From positions 1-51,778 of the forward strand of contig JADEXJ010000028.1 of NCBI GenBank assembly GCA_015207195.1: a DNA stretch of 51,778 nt, read 5' to 3'. Below, one piece after another: positions 17,056 to 26,250 of this stretch. The first letter of the stretch is position 1. Every line of letters begins with the position of its first letter. The translations under genes were made by a program, and so were the position numbers. The DNA comes from Pleurocapsales cyanobacterium LEGE 10410 (lineage in GTDB: Bacteria; Cyanobacteriota; Cyanobacteriia; Cyanobacteriales; Xenococcaceae). The notes below the pieces were generated by a model, which was not told where the DNA came from, did no database searches, and saw only the letters and a program-made list of their open reading frames with translations.

Positions 17056-19500
17056 GTGAAAGTAGCAGTAGACACATCAGTTAAATTAGTCCCCGAAGCA
17101 ACAGGAAAACTATTAGCGTGGGCGTTAGGATTAGAAGGTTCGACCAATACATATCTAGAACAAACTAAGGCTCTGGCTCGTAGACTGGGAGCATATTACC
17201 GACCCGATGGACTGACGGAAATCGGCTTCTGGGTACCAGGATTAATTCGTGATGTTCTGCATGAGAGAGAAATTTATCTCGAAGTTTTTACTCCCCAAGG
17301 TTCGATTGACTGGCAGGAAAAAGAACAAACTATCAAATTTAAACGCGATCGCCTGCAATTGGAACAACAGGGTGAATATATCTGGGGTGTCGTAGCGGGA
17401 ATGCAGCCAGGAAACCGCGAACAGCCTGGTTCTTTTTACTGGTTGCGCTATGTCGATCGCGCAGAAAAATTGCGTACGGTTCGCGATCTAGTTCCTTATT
17501 CTTTACCCTACGGCATTTTTGCTCCCGCCGAGCTATACGATATTGATAGCCTACAGGCTAGTAGGGCGGATTTAGCATATTTAGAGCGCACCGCCAAATC
17601 CAACGAACCCAGAATCAAAATTCCTCGCGTTAGCGAGATTAAAAATATTTTACAGGTTCATATAGGAACTGCTTCTGCCGAAGGAACTATTGAGGGACTA
17701 ACTCGCATTTACCAAAACATCGCCTCAAAAATCGAGCGAGAACAACCCTTAACCCCCAGCGAACAGAATTATCTCGGTTACGACGCGCTTGAGCTGTTGC
17801 CTACCGAACCGACTATTGAATATCGCGATGAATACAGTCCAGAAAGCGAATTTTTTGCCTTTGTTGGGGAAGAAGAAGATCTAGTTGAAATCGAATTATT
17901 TAAGCCGAACACCCAAGACTGGGGATACGATGTACCAATTTTAGGCTCTAGTACGACTAACCCAGCTTTACTCGGTACTTTGCGCCCAGATGAAGTAGTA
18001 GACTTTATTGCTACCTTACACAATTTTCCGACAGGTCCCATTGGGCTGATTTACGATCTGGTTTACGGACACGGCGATAACCAAAGTGAATTACTAATTG
18101 CTCGCGAATTTCTTAAAGGACCAAATATGTACGGTCAGGATCTTAACCATCAGCAACCAATGGTCAGAGCAATCCTCTTGGAGATGCAGCGACGCAAAAT
18201 AAATACGGGGGCAGATGGCATCCGCATTGATGGCGGTCAAGATTTTCGCTTTTTTAATCCTCTTTCAGGCAGAGTCGAACAAGACGATGCTTACTTACTG
18301 GAAATGAGTAACACCGTGCAAGAAATCGAAGGTCACAAGCGACTGTTGTTTACTATCTTTGAAGATGGTCGTCCTTGGCCCGATGAAGGCTGGGAAGAAA
18401 AATCTACCTATCGCGAATTGATCGAACTAAAGCCAGAGTCCTATCAGTGGGGACCTCTGATTTTTGCTCATAATACTCCCAGTCTTAAAGGATTTTGGGA
18501 ACAGAAGTGGTGGCGGATCGTGGAAGTCATGACTATCGGCGATCGCTGGATTACTGGCTGTGGCAATCACGATACGGTCAGAAGAGGCAATCAAATCGAT
18601 CCTCAAGCAGCAATTAATTGGCATTTAGGCAAAACCCTACCCGAAGTACTACACAATGCCTATGACAATCCAGCGGTGACTCTTTGGGTCAACTGCTTTA
18701 GTCCTGGATTACCCATGGATTTTATTAACGCTACAATGCACGCTCCCTGGCTATTTTTCCGCAATACAGACGAGCAGTATGGAGTCAAGGTAGTATCAGA
18801 AGAGGTTGGCTTTTTAGACTGGCAGATTAGTCCTAGTTTGTATCGTCAGTCTCACTGTTTTCCTCGCCTAAAAACTCTGGGCTTTAAGCAGCTCAAGCAG
18901 TTAAAACAGTTTGGTCAAGCTTTACACCACGCCATGATTCAGCAGGATTATAACTTAGCAGAAGTAGTGGAAGTTTTGCGTGCCTGTACCAATCCCGATA
19001 CCCACTGTATCGATGATTTGTCGCCTCTAATCGAGTTAATGCGAGGCGGAATGGTGCGCTTTTTGAAAAAGCTAGATGAGGATCGGCTTAAAGGATTTGC
19101 CTTGATGTTTATGGAAGATTGTTATCAAATTTGTAATGTTTCCTATTATAAATCTGAAGTAGATCTGGGGAGAGCTAAATTTAATTTGACTACCAGAGAG
19201 TTCCGCCATCAGCACTCCTGGTTAGCTAATAATATTCTGGCAGAAGAAACCTTTAACAAGATTGGTGAAGGAGAAAGAACCGTTGTTCATGGTGTACGCC
19301 ATAACCCCGAAGGGGAACAAGCCGTGGCAATAGTTGCTAATTTTGAAGGTGACGCGATCGAGCTGGATGTAGGAGAAATATTGAATATCGATCTTACAGA
19401 GTGGAAGGTAGCGATCGCCACCCCCGATCTAGAAGTAGCAGATCTGACTAAACTGACACTGGAAAACAGTCAGGGCATCTTGCTAACGCAAGTGAAATAA
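17056..19500 (+). CDS. gghA: Glucosylglycerol hydrolase GghA (GH13-like)
   Basis: An 814-residue alpha-glycosidase-like protein corresponding to cyanobacterial glucosylglycerol hydrolase (Slr1670 type), which splits glucosylglycerol into glucose and glycerol after salt stress ends. GH13-like catalytic regions are intact: D392 in GIRIDGG (nucleophile), E436 in IFEDGRPWP (acid/base) and N504-H505-D506 in CGNHDT. The GTG start is supported by AAGGAAA about 6 nt upstream. It is divergent from ggpS, so synthesis and breakdown genes share one control region. Older annotations may call it an alpha-amylase-like or hypothetical protein. Confidence 0.9.
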   Translation: MKVAVDTSVKLVPEATGKLLAWALGLEGSTNTYLEQTKALARRLGAYYRPDGLTEIGFWVPGLIRDVLHEREIYLEVFTPQGSIDWQEKEQTIKFKRDRLQLEQQGEYIWGVVAGMQPGNREQPGSFYWLRYVDRAEKLRTVRDLVPYSLPYGIFAPAELYDIDSLQASRADLAYLERTAKSNEPRIKIPRVSEIKNILQVHIGTASAEGTIEGLTRIYQNIASKIEREQPLTPSEQNYLGYDALELLPTEPTIEYRDEYSPESEFFAFVGEEEDLVEIELFKPNTQDWGYDVPILGSSTTNPALLGTLRPDEVVDFIATLHNFPTGPIGLIYDLVYGHGDNQSELLIAREFLKGPNMYGQDLNHQQPMVRAILLEMQRRKINTGADGIRIDGGQDFRFFNPLSGRVEQDDAYLLEMSNTVQEIEGHKRLLFTIFEDGRPWPDEGWEEKSTYRELIELKPESYQWGPLIFAHNTPSLKGFWEQKWWRIVEVMTIGDRWITGCGNHDTVRRGNQIDPQAAINWHLGKTLPEVLHNAYDNPAVTLWVNCFSPGLPMDFINATMHAPWLFFRNTDEQYGVKVVSEEVGFLDWQISPSLYRQSHCFPRLKTLGFKQLKQLKQFGQALHHAMIQQDYNLAEVVEVLRACTNPDTHCIDDLSPLIELMRGGMVRFLKKLDEDRLKGFALMFMEDCYQICNVSYYKSEVDLGRAKFNLTTREFRHQHSWLANNILAEETFNKIGEGERTVVHGVRHNPEGEQAVAIVANFEGDAIELDVGEILNIDLTEWKVAIATPDLEVADLTKLTLENSQGILLTQVK

Positions 19501-19700
19501 TGCTTTTGTAATTCACATAAAATAAGGCAGCAATAGTTTATTTAAAGCGATCGCCAGATCGGGAAAAGCTTGAGGTGAAATTATTCCTGTAGTCAGGGTT
19601 TGAATTTGAGAATAGGAATTATTAGTTGGTTGAGTTTAGATTAATCTATTCTGGTTTTATGGTTTTGCTAAGGGCAGAAAATATATTAAAATTACAGTCA

Positions 19701-20657
19701 ATGAGTAATAATTGGGATTCATCACGGGTAGAAAGCAAAATTGGCATCAATTTCAAACATGACCAAACTCTTCGTCTTGCTTTAATTCATCCTTCCTACG
19801 CCAAACAAATTAACGAACCAGAGAACGATAATCAACGTCTAGAATTTCTCGGCGAGGCAATACTTAATCTCGTAATAGTTGAGTATCTCTACTGGCATTT
19901 TTCTCACTTTCAGCTTGGCAAGCTCAAGGCTTTGCGCGACAAAATAACCGAGACAGACAGACTAACTCAGCTTTGGTACGATTTGCAGCTAGGTGAAGCA
20001 TATCCTTTTTTAGGTTTAAAAGAAGAACGACATCGCTTAAGAATAAAATCCAGTAATCCTTTTGAAAAGGCTTTTAAGGCTTTAGTCGGGGCAATCTATC
20101 TAGACAGAGGTTTTTCTCAGGCACGCAACTGGCTACACAAGCATTTGCTTGTCCCTTTGCTCAAGCGTTATCTAAAGCCCGAATTAGAACATTCCGCTTC
20201 CGACAAGCAGCTAGAACTTTTAGGAGAATCTTTGCTTCAAACAGTGACTAGAGACTATCTGTATAGTCAGATTCTTCAAGTGCAGCCCAGCCAATTAAGG
20301 TTACTGGAGAGAAAGTTGACTGCCAAAGAAAGCCAAAATAAGTATCTCAAGCTATCTAAAACCGCTTGGCATGAAGTTTGTGGCGATCGCCCTCAGCCAA
20401 AATCTTTTAAAACTTCGATCGCCCAGATTTATCTCCACTTTGATAGCGAAAACAGTAAAAGCAGCTTTCGTAAAACCAGTAGCCATCTTGCTCGGCACTT
20501 CTTTGATGATGATGAAGTTATGCGACAGGCGATCGCCCTATTACTCAAAGACGGTAAACCTCAAAAGTGGATTATTCACAATATGATGGGTTATCCCAGT
20601 AACAAATACAACCAAGGACGTGAAAGATACTACGAACTCATCGGACAGCCAAAATAA
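19701..20657 (+). CDS. Tandem RNase III-like protein, catalytic residues degenerate
   Basis: A 318-residue protein with an RNase III fold at 10-150 and a weaker second copy at about 165-260. In the first copy the signature is NQRLEFLGEAIL. The usual E is Q45, E48 is kept, D becomes E52, and the later catalytic D and E become K123 and K126 (FEKAFKALVGAIYLD). The second copy has DKQLELLGESLL and SFKTSIAQIYLHFD, also without the acids. No dsRNA-binding domain is evident. It may bind RNA without cutting it. The ATG at 19701 is chosen because the domain begins just after it; earlier TTG and ATG codons lack support. Confidence 0.82.
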   Translation: MSNNWDSSRVESKIGINFKHDQTLRLALIHPSYAKQINEPENDNQRLEFLGEAILNLVIVEYLYWHFSHFQLGKLKALRDKITETDRLTQLWYDLQLGEAYPFLGLKEERHRLRIKSSNPFEKAFKALVGAIYLDRGFSQARNWLHKHLLVPLLKRYLKPELEHSASDKQLELLGESLLQTVTRDYLYSQILQVQPSQLRLLERKLTAKESQNKYLKLSKTAWHEVCGDRPQPKSFKTSIAQIYLHFDSENSKSSFRKTSSHLARHFFDDDEVMRQAIALLLKDGKPQKWIIHNMMGYPSNKYNQGRERYYELIGQPK

Positions 20658-20690
20658 ACCAAGCAGGCTACACGCAATCTTCAATCCCGT

Positions 20691-20714
20691 CTACGTATAA
20701 AACCGTAGTTTTTA
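20691..20714 (+). terminator. Rho-independent terminator
   Basis: CTACG (20691-20695) pairs with CGTAG (20704-20708) across an 8-base loop and is followed by TTTTT. It lies 34 bp after the RNase III-like gene. Confidence 0.6.
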
Positions 20715-20769
20715 AATCGGCGAGGATGCGGTTTAAATAGTTCTTACCAAGGTTAGGCAGTTTAACAAA

Positions 20770-21048
20770 TCAGCTGTTGCTCGTCTCTTGATAATCACCA
20801 CAGTGAATAGCCTGCTCTGTATTAGCTATCGAGGGGTTCGCCGTGCATTTGAGACGATAATCCCCCGTAAAAAAACGACATTTGGTACAGGGAATAGAGT
20901 GCATTTTTTTTGCTTGGCGTGCTACATCCATAATGCAGGCAGCCAAGCTCCAACCACAAAGACCCAATACAGAACAAGCTCCAATTAGGCGTAGCTGGAA
21001 CAGAACTGGTTTGAATAGACCAACAGAATGGATTGCAAATTGAAACAC
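20770..21048 (-). CDS. Small Cys-motif membrane protein, cyanobacterial
   Basis: A 92-residue protein with one membrane helix (about residues 19-39), then a short soluble tail with CTKCRFF, RLKC and HCGDY cysteines, a pattern suited to metal or Fe-S binding. I recognise the tail (MHSIPC..C.FF.GDY.LKC..PSIA) as typical of a conserved cyanobacterial family of unknown role. The start used is GTG at 21048; a later ATG at 20931 would remove the membrane helix. It converges on the RNase III-like gene. Confidence 0.65.
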   Translation of the reverse strand: MFQFAIHSVGLFKPVLFQLRLIGACSVLGLCGWSLAACIMDVARQAKKMHSIPCTKCRFFTGDYRLKCTANPSIANTEQAIHCGDYQETSNS

Positions 21049-21136
21049 TGCTAAACAAACAAAAAACTTACTTTATAAGTTTTCATTATGGCACAGATTA
21101 GCTGTTTAAATCTAACCGTAGGTTACAAGATCTTGC

Positions 21137-22018
21137 TTAAATACGACTCTTGATAATCTGAAATATTTGCATAATTTGCTGTTTATTGAAAGTCTTTAAC
21201 AAAGCCATAGCTGCTCCTTGAGGATCTTGGGGTATTGTTACCGTTCCCCCAGCAGTTACCGTTCCTCCAGCAGTTGCTGCTAACTGCTGTAAATTTTTGC
21301 TGGGAGTTATTTTACTCCCTTGACCCGCTTTTAAATATTCTCCTCCTTGTTTAAGCTCTTTAATAACTACCTGAGCAATAGTACCGTAGGGATATTTCTT
21401 GTTAGTAATTGCTTTTTGAGTAGTAGTTATTAACTGTTGCCAGTTAGCTTCATCGGGAGCTATTTCCCCCAAATTCTTACAGGCAATATGCAGCTTCTGT
21501 CTGCTTTCTGGGCTATCTGGCTGTTTAAATATTTGCAGCATTTGTTTAAGAATCGTTGTCACCTGCGAACCAACATCAACTTGACCTGAAGAGCTACCAG
21601 ACAGCAACTGCTGAAGATATTGGTCTAAAACGGCAAAATTAGATTCTGCTTGCTGAATAATTTCTACCGCATCACCGTCACTAAAGTTAGCAGAATTTTC
21701 TAGGCGATCGATTAAATCCTGTAGGTGATCGTATCCATTAAGAAAAAGTGTTTCTAGTTTTTGATCGACATCAACAGGATTATCTTTGAGGATTTTGAAA
21801 GAATCTTCTAAGCGATGAGCAGTTTTCTGAATACTGGTGTAACCCAACATTGCTGCACCACCTTTGACTGAATGCGCTGCACGAAACATTTCATTAACGG
21901 TTTCAGTATCCTGTACAGACACAGCTAACTGTAAAATGCCTTGCTCCAAAGTTTGAAGATGTTCTTTTGCTTCTTCTATAAAATATCCTAGAATCCTTTG
22001 CTGATTAGCTGTATCCAA
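21137..22018 (-). CDS. Hpt domain phosphotransfer protein
   Basis: A 293-residue protein with an N-terminal Hpt domain. H49 in FRAAHSVKGGAAMLGY is the expected phospho-histidine that takes part in a two-component phosphorelay. The remaining 180 residues are helical, ending in LLKTFNKQQIMQIFQIIKSR. They contain a short near-repeat, TAGGTVTAGGTVTIP. There is no kinase domain, so it is a stand-alone relay protein, perhaps feeding a CheA- or hybrid-type system elsewhere. The start is TTG, supported by GGGGGA about 9 nt upstream; no good ATG lies before the Hpt domain. Confidence 0.85.
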   Translation of the reverse strand: MDTANQQRILGYFIEEAKEHLQTLEQGILQLAVSVQDTETVNEMFRAAHSVKGGAAMLGYTSIQKTAHRLEDSFKILKDNPVDVDQKLETLFLNGYDHLQDLIDRLENSANFSDGDAVEIIQQAESNFAVLDQYLQQLLSGSSSGQVDVGSQVTTILKQMLQIFKQPDSPESRQKLHIACKNLGEIAPDEANWQQLITTTQKAITNKKYPYGTIAQVVIKELKQGGEYLKAGQGSKITPSKNLQQLAATAGGTVTAGGTVTIPQDPQGAAMALLKTFNKQQIMQIFQIIKSRI

Positions 22019-22085
22019 AGCTTGTATCCCCCGTTTCTTTAAACTTTATAAAAGTGTACATATAAAGCAATATATAAACACAAGT

Positions 22086-22802
22086 TTATCCCAGACTACT
22101 TAAATTGGGTAGTTGATTTTCAATATTCAATGAAACCGAATTACGGTTTAGCCAAAACGAATTGATTTGAGCATTTTTTGCTCCTTGATAATCTTCAATA
22201 AAACTGTCTCCAATATGCCATGCTTGCTCGGCAACAAATCCATGTTTGTTTAACGCAATCTTAAAGATGTTCGGTTCTGGTTTGGCAGATCCTGCTACCG
22301 AAGAGATAGTGATGCTAGTAAAATAATGATCTAGTTCCAAAACTTTAAGCACCTGATTCAAACGGCTATCAAAATTGGAAATAACCCCTAATTCAATCCC
22401 CCGATCTTGCCATTTTTCCAAGCATGGAACTATATCAGAAAAAACATACCAAGGATCTTTAGTAGCGAAGTAAGTATAGATTTCTAGGAAAAAATCAGTA
22501 AAATTACTGAAGGTTTCTAGCGCATTAACCTGAGCAAAAGTTGTTTCAACTACATTTTTCCACCAGGCAAACTCTTGTGCTTCAATTGTGCCTAATTCGG
22601 TTGAGTTAAATGCTAAAGGAGGAGCAGATTTAAAACTTTCGCTAAAGGCTCGATCGAGTAATTTGGCATCTACTTTGACATCATACTTAAGAGCGTGTTG
22701 TTGATATATTTTACCTACGCTACTTTGAAGACCGAATAAAGTTCCCATCGCATCGAAGAAAACCACTTTGGGCGGAACATTGGTTGACGATTTAGGTGTC
22801 AT
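22086..22802 (-). CDS. HAD family hydrolase
   Basis: A 238-residue HAD-IA type protein. Nucleophile Asp is in VVFFDAMGTLFG, near residue 17. The usual second Asp two residues on is Met, so the general acid of ordinary phosphatases is missing. Later motifs are present: VISNFDSR (motif II), GSAKPEPNIF (Lys, motif III) and HIGDSFIEDYQGA (motif IV). FDAMGTL is seen in a known subgroup of plant and cyanobacterial HAD proteins. The ATG at 22802 is used instead of an upstream TTG. It lies between the Hpt and acyltransferase genes; the substrate is unknown. Confidence 0.85.
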   Translation of the reverse strand: MTPKSSTNVPPKVVFFDAMGTLFGLQSSVGKIYQQHALKYDVKVDAKLLDRAFSESFKSAPPLAFNSTELGTIEAQEFAWWKNVVETTFAQVNALETFSNFTDFFLEIYTYFATKDPWYVFSDIVPCLEKWQDRGIELGVISNFDSRLNQVLKVLELDHYFTSITISSVAGSAKPEPNIFKIALNKHGFVAEQAWHIGDSFIEDYQGAKNAQINSFWLNRNSVSLNIENQLPNLSSLG

Positions 22803-22844
22803 TACTGGCAAAAATTGTTGAAGATCGGAGCTTAACGATTAATA

Positions 22845-24032
22845 TTATTGTAAATTCAAGTTGGCTTGAACTATCTGTTGTGCTGTTTGAGTTAAATTAT
22901 CGATCGCTTGCTGGCGATCGCTTTGGTAGGCTTGCCAGTATTCTTTGAGATCGATGGGTGTGCCTATTTTAACTATTGCCTCACGTTGTCCTTTCGATTT
23001 TGGTCGGTCGATTACAAATATTTCTCTTTCTAGACGGTCTATAGTGTCAAAAAATCTTTCTATTGTAGGATTGGTGGCTACATAACCATCATAGATAGCG
23101 TCAAAGTTAAGCAGGCGGACAGTGGTTTGATAGAGATGCTCGTAATTTAGGTTAGACTGCTCAACCTCCGAGAGAGAACTTAAAATATACTGAACCTTGT
23201 AAATTCTTTCTCGGTTGGGAAGATCGGGGACGGGTGTAAGATCTAGTTTGTCCTCGCAGTAATCGATCATCCGCTGTCTGAGATCCTCAATTCGTTGATT
23301 CCAATCTGTCACATCTAGAGGAGTGAGGTTATACTCTGCTTCTAAATTAGCTAAGATGCACCCTGCTATATTCCTCAAACGCCAATAGAAGTCATTTTTA
23401 GCTGGCTTGAGGGACAAAGCCGTTTCCAAGCGACTCAAAGCCTCTGCTAGCTGGGTTGGAGTCACCTTGGGATAACGATATTTTATGCTTATAGGAACCA
23501 GGTAAAAATCGGGGACGCTACCTTGTTGCTTAACTATTTTCTCCATCGCCTTAAAAGATAGCTCAATTGCTCCCGAACGGAAGGGAATTGTAGTATCGTT
23601 TTGATAGGAACAACCACCTTCAGGGAAAATTACCAGCTTGCATTGAGGTTGCTGAAGTATTTCTAAAGTCTTGACGATGCTATAGCGATCGCCTACACCC
23701 CGTCGAATTGAATAAGCCCCAACAACTTGCATCAGCTTGCCAATCAAACCGCGAAAAGCCTCATAAGCAACAACGTAATTAAACAGCTGTCCGACACGGG
23801 CGGATAGCGCAAACATTACCAACCCATCATCTAAGTTAGAATGGTTGGGAAGATAAACTACACGTCGCTCGGCGATCGCTTTCAGTTTCGCTACATCGCG
23901 ATCGTCAATTACCAGCCTGACTTCGTAGAGTAGATAAATTACTAAATAACAGATGCTTTGGAGTATGCGGGTAAGCAGAGCATTTGTCTGGGGAGGAAAA
24001 AATTTAACCTCAGCTTTAGCAGAATTAGACAT
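22845..24032 (-). CDS. PlsC-like 1-acylglycerol-phosphate acyltransferase family protein
   Basis: A 395-residue protein with the acyltransferase motif NHSNLDD (the NHxxxxD block) and the glycerol-phosphate motif FPEGGCSYQND, followed by PFRSGAIELSF and a VPISI block. These match the lysophosphatidate acyltransferase fold. It is longer than a typical PlsC (about 240 residues), with a helical C-terminal extension of about 180 residues of unknown role. The substrate may not be the standard lysophosphatidate. ATG at 24032 is chosen over a TTG at 24047. It is next to ndbB in a same-strand run. Confidence 0.83.
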   Translation of the reverse strand: MSNSAKAEVKFFPPQTNALLTRILQSICYLVIYLLYEVRLVIDDRDVAKLKAIAERRVVYLPNHSNLDDGLVMFALSARVGQLFNYVVAYEAFRGLIGKLMQVVGAYSIRRGVGDRYSIVKTLEILQQPQCKLVIFPEGGCSYQNDTTIPFRSGAIELSFKAMEKIVKQQGSVPDFYLVPISIKYRYPKVTPTQLAEALSRLETALSLKPAKNDFYWRLRNIAGCILANLEAEYNLTPLDVTDWNQRIEDLRQRMIDYCEDKLDLTPVPDLPNRERIYKVQYILSSLSEVEQSNLNYEHLYQTTVRLLNFDAIYDGYVATNPTIERFFDTIDRLEREIFVIDRPKSKGQREAIVKIGTPIDLKEYWQAYQSDRQQAIDNLTQTAQQIVQANLNLQ

Positions 24033-24102
24033 ATAACTCTTGGTCAAATAAAGTACATCCTTTTATTAAAGAATAGGATGACTTCTGGCTTCTACAAAGC
24101 AT

Positions 24103-25293
24103 TTAAGGAGACAACAACTCTACTATTGGTTGAGTGATCCAGTTAAACCCTACGGTCAGTTGATGTTTTAAAGTTGGTAGGCGAGAGAGATAGACCAGGC
24201 GACGAGCGACATAAGCCAGCGGTCCATCTAACTTCAGACCCAAACCACTAATTGTGGCGTTGTCTGTTCCCAGGGTCATCATTTCTCCCAAAGGTTGATA
24301 GCGGAATGATAATAAAGGGCGATTAGTGGCAGATGCCCAAAGATTCCAAGCACAATAATCAGACTGTTGATAGGCTACCTGTGCCGTTGCAGGAAGAGGT
24401 TGACCATCGATATCGTAACTCTTAGCAGCATCTCCCAAGGCGAAAATATCATCTCTGCCTTTGACTAACAACGTAGGTTCGATTTCTAGTAGTCCTTGCT
24501 GATTCTGCTCTAGGGGTAGCTTTTGAATCAACTCCGAGACTTGATTTCCGATAGTCCACAACACCAAATCTACAGGAATAGTATCGACCTGTCCTTTGTA
24601 AGTTAAGCTAATGCTGTCAGACTCGACTCGCTCGACTTCTGTTTCCAAATCCTGCCATATTTGATTTTTTTCCAAAGCTTTGATCGCAGTTTGACGATTA
24701 AAGTCAGAGCTATCTTTAAGAATTTGGTCGTTGCGATCTACGATGCGAATTTTGGCTTTTTCACCCAGGCGATCGGCAACCTTACAGGCTAATTCTACGC
24801 CACTGTAGCCCCCGCCTACTACCACAACTCTCAGGCGATCGCGGTCTGATTCTTCAAGTAATCTTAATTTTTCTTGCACACGATAGGCATCATTGAGGGA
24901 ACGAAACGGGATCGCGTATTCTTTTGCCCCAGAAACCAGATCTACGGGAGTTCTACCACCAGTAGACAGGACTAACTTATCGTAGTCGATAGTTGTATGG
25001 TCTTTTAAAGTGACTCGTTTTGCTTCAATATCAAGATCGGTAACCTTACCCTGGTGAAACACCACCCCTGTATGAGCCAATAATTCGGCAAACGGCGGAG
25101 CAATTTCCCAACTCTGCATCTCTTCAGTGATTAGTTCGTATAGCAAAGGCGAGAACAGAAAGCGATCGCTTTGATCGATTAGGGTTATTTCTGGTTTTTG
25201 TTCGTCCGACCAAGGAAATTCGCTAAGGCGCAGGGCAGTATATAAACCACCAAAACCGCCACCTACAATACAAATACGTGATTTTTCGCTCAT
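24103..25293 (-). CDS. ndbB: Type II NAD(P)H dehydrogenase, NdbB-like
   Basis: A 396-residue two-Rossmann flavoprotein. The FAD-binding GGGFGGLYTALRL starts at residue 11, NAD(P)-binding VVVGGGYSGVELA lies in the middle, and the second FAD motif FALGDAA comes later. The sequence tracks Synechocystis Slr1743 (NdbB) as I remember it, including FLFSPLLYELITEEMQ and the C-terminal LSRLPTLKHQLTVGFNW. NdbB is reported to reduce demethylphylloquinone in vitamin K1 synthesis. It would act at the membrane surface with quinones. Substrate assignment rests on that similarity. Confidence 0.88.
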   Translation of the reverse strand: MSEKSRICIVGGGFGGLYTALRLSEFPWSDEQKPEITLIDQSDRFLFSPLLYELITEEMQSWEIAPPFAELLAHTGVVFHQGKVTDLDIEAKRVTLKDHTTIDYDKLVLSTGGRTPVDLVSGAKEYAIPFRSLNDAYRVQEKLRLLEESDRDRLRVVVVGGGYSGVELACKVADRLGEKAKIRIVDRNDQILKDSSDFNRQTAIKALEKNQIWQDLETEVERVESDSISLTYKGQVDTIPVDLVLWTIGNQVSELIQKLPLEQNQQGLLEIEPTLLVKGRDDIFALGDAAKSYDIDGQPLPATAQVAYQQSDYCAWNLWASATNRPLLSFRYQPLGEMMTLGTDNATISGLGLKLDGPLAYVARRLVYLSRLPTLKHQLTVGFNWITQPIVELLSP

Positions 25294-25407
25294 AAGATCT
25301 GTCTTATACCACCGAGCTAACTAATTTGCTCAACTTAATGTTAATTCTAACGGTTCTCTCGAATTTGTGGCATTAATTACAAGAGCAATAATAGGCTGCG
25401 CTGCTGA

Positions 25408-25947
25408 TTAGGTCGGAAAAACCAAAGACCAGGTGGAATAAATAAAGACCGCTACGGCTACAATTGCTAATAATGCTTCGATTATATTACCAATAATAGT
25501 ACCAACAACAACTCCGACACAAGCTTTCAATGACTGTTTGATGCGTTGACTCGAATTGAGATTTTTCCGATAAACATATTCCCCAATAAACGCTCCTAAT
25601 ACTGCGCCAAAGAGGATTCCCACTAGAGGTCCGCCAAAGGGTAAAGCAGGTAATAAACCAACAAATCCCAAAACCATGCCAGCGATCGCCCCATATTGGC
25701 TCCATTTGCTTGCACCAGTTTGTTTTGCTCCGAAATACACGGCAATGTATTGCACTACCGCGCTAAGAATTAAAACGGCAAAAATGAAAACTAGGGGTAA
25801 CCCAATATTGGTAAAGCCAGTAGCAATACACCAGATCAAAATAGCCACCAAAATAAGGCTAGTACCAGGAAGCCCAGGAACAACTGCGCCAACTATACCT
25901 ATTGCCATCAATGCCAGTACAATCCAGTAAATAATAGTAAGATCCAT
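25408..25947 (-). CDS. DUF456 family membrane protein
   Basis: A 179-residue, very hydrophobic protein with about five membrane segments and Gly-rich motifs (GAVVPGLPGTSLILVA, PFGGPLVGILFGAVLGAFIGE) typical of DUF456. The glycine zipper-like repeats suggest tight helix packing. The function of the family is unknown. It is 114 bp from ndbB on the same strand, so possibly co-transcribed. A 53-bp dispersed repeat begins 13 bp upstream of its start. Confidence 0.9.
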   Translation of the reverse strand: MDLTIIYWIVLALMAIGIVGAVVPGLPGTSLILVAILIWCIATGFTNIGLPLVFIFAVLILSAVVQYIAVYFGAKQTGASKWSQYGAIAGMVLGFVGLLPALPFGGPLVGILFGAVLGAFIGEYVYRKNLNSSQRIKQSLKACVGVVVGTIIGNIIEALLAIVAVAVFIYSTWSLVFPT

Positions 25948-25959
25948 AATTAGTTAGTG

Positions 25960-26012
25960 GTTAGTCCCTAATCCTAAAGGATACCCTTCGGTAAGGGATA
26001 AGCTTCGCAAAT
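25960..26012. repeat. 53-bp palindromic dispersed repeat, copy A
   Basis: This 53-bp block is the exact reverse complement of 34787-34839. It contains the hairpin CCCTT-CGGT-AAGGG and is bordered by GTTAGTGGTTAGT-like direct repeats. Degenerate relatives occur at 5168-5210 and 34285-34312. Confidence 0.9.
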
Positions 26013-26049
26013 GGTTAGTGGTTATTTTGTGAAAGACAAAATGCCCGAT

Positions 26050-26250
26050 CTATAAGCGACTATTTACTATTTGAGCAAAGCGGTCTTTGCCTTTTTCCAA
26101 GCTGTTGGGAACGCCGTTGGGATACTCTTGATTAATAATGACAATCAATTTTTCAATACGATTGGCAGGGTTGGGGTGGGTACTCAGAAATTCTGGTTGT
26201 CCCGCACCACCTCTAGCAGAATTGAGAATTTCCATCAATAATTGGTTCAT
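26050..26250 (-). pseudogene. C-terminal remnant of an M48 family metallopeptidase
   Basis: This 66-codon frame encodes the tail of an M48 (HtpX/YcaL-like) protease: MEILNSARGG...QPEFLSTHPNPANRIEKL. The HExxH active site and membrane part are absent. The first in-frame ATG lies inside the end of the patD-like gene, and a stop precedes it. A deletion therefore seems to have removed about three quarters of the protease gene and joined its tail to patD. It is unlikely to be functional. Confidence 0.8.
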
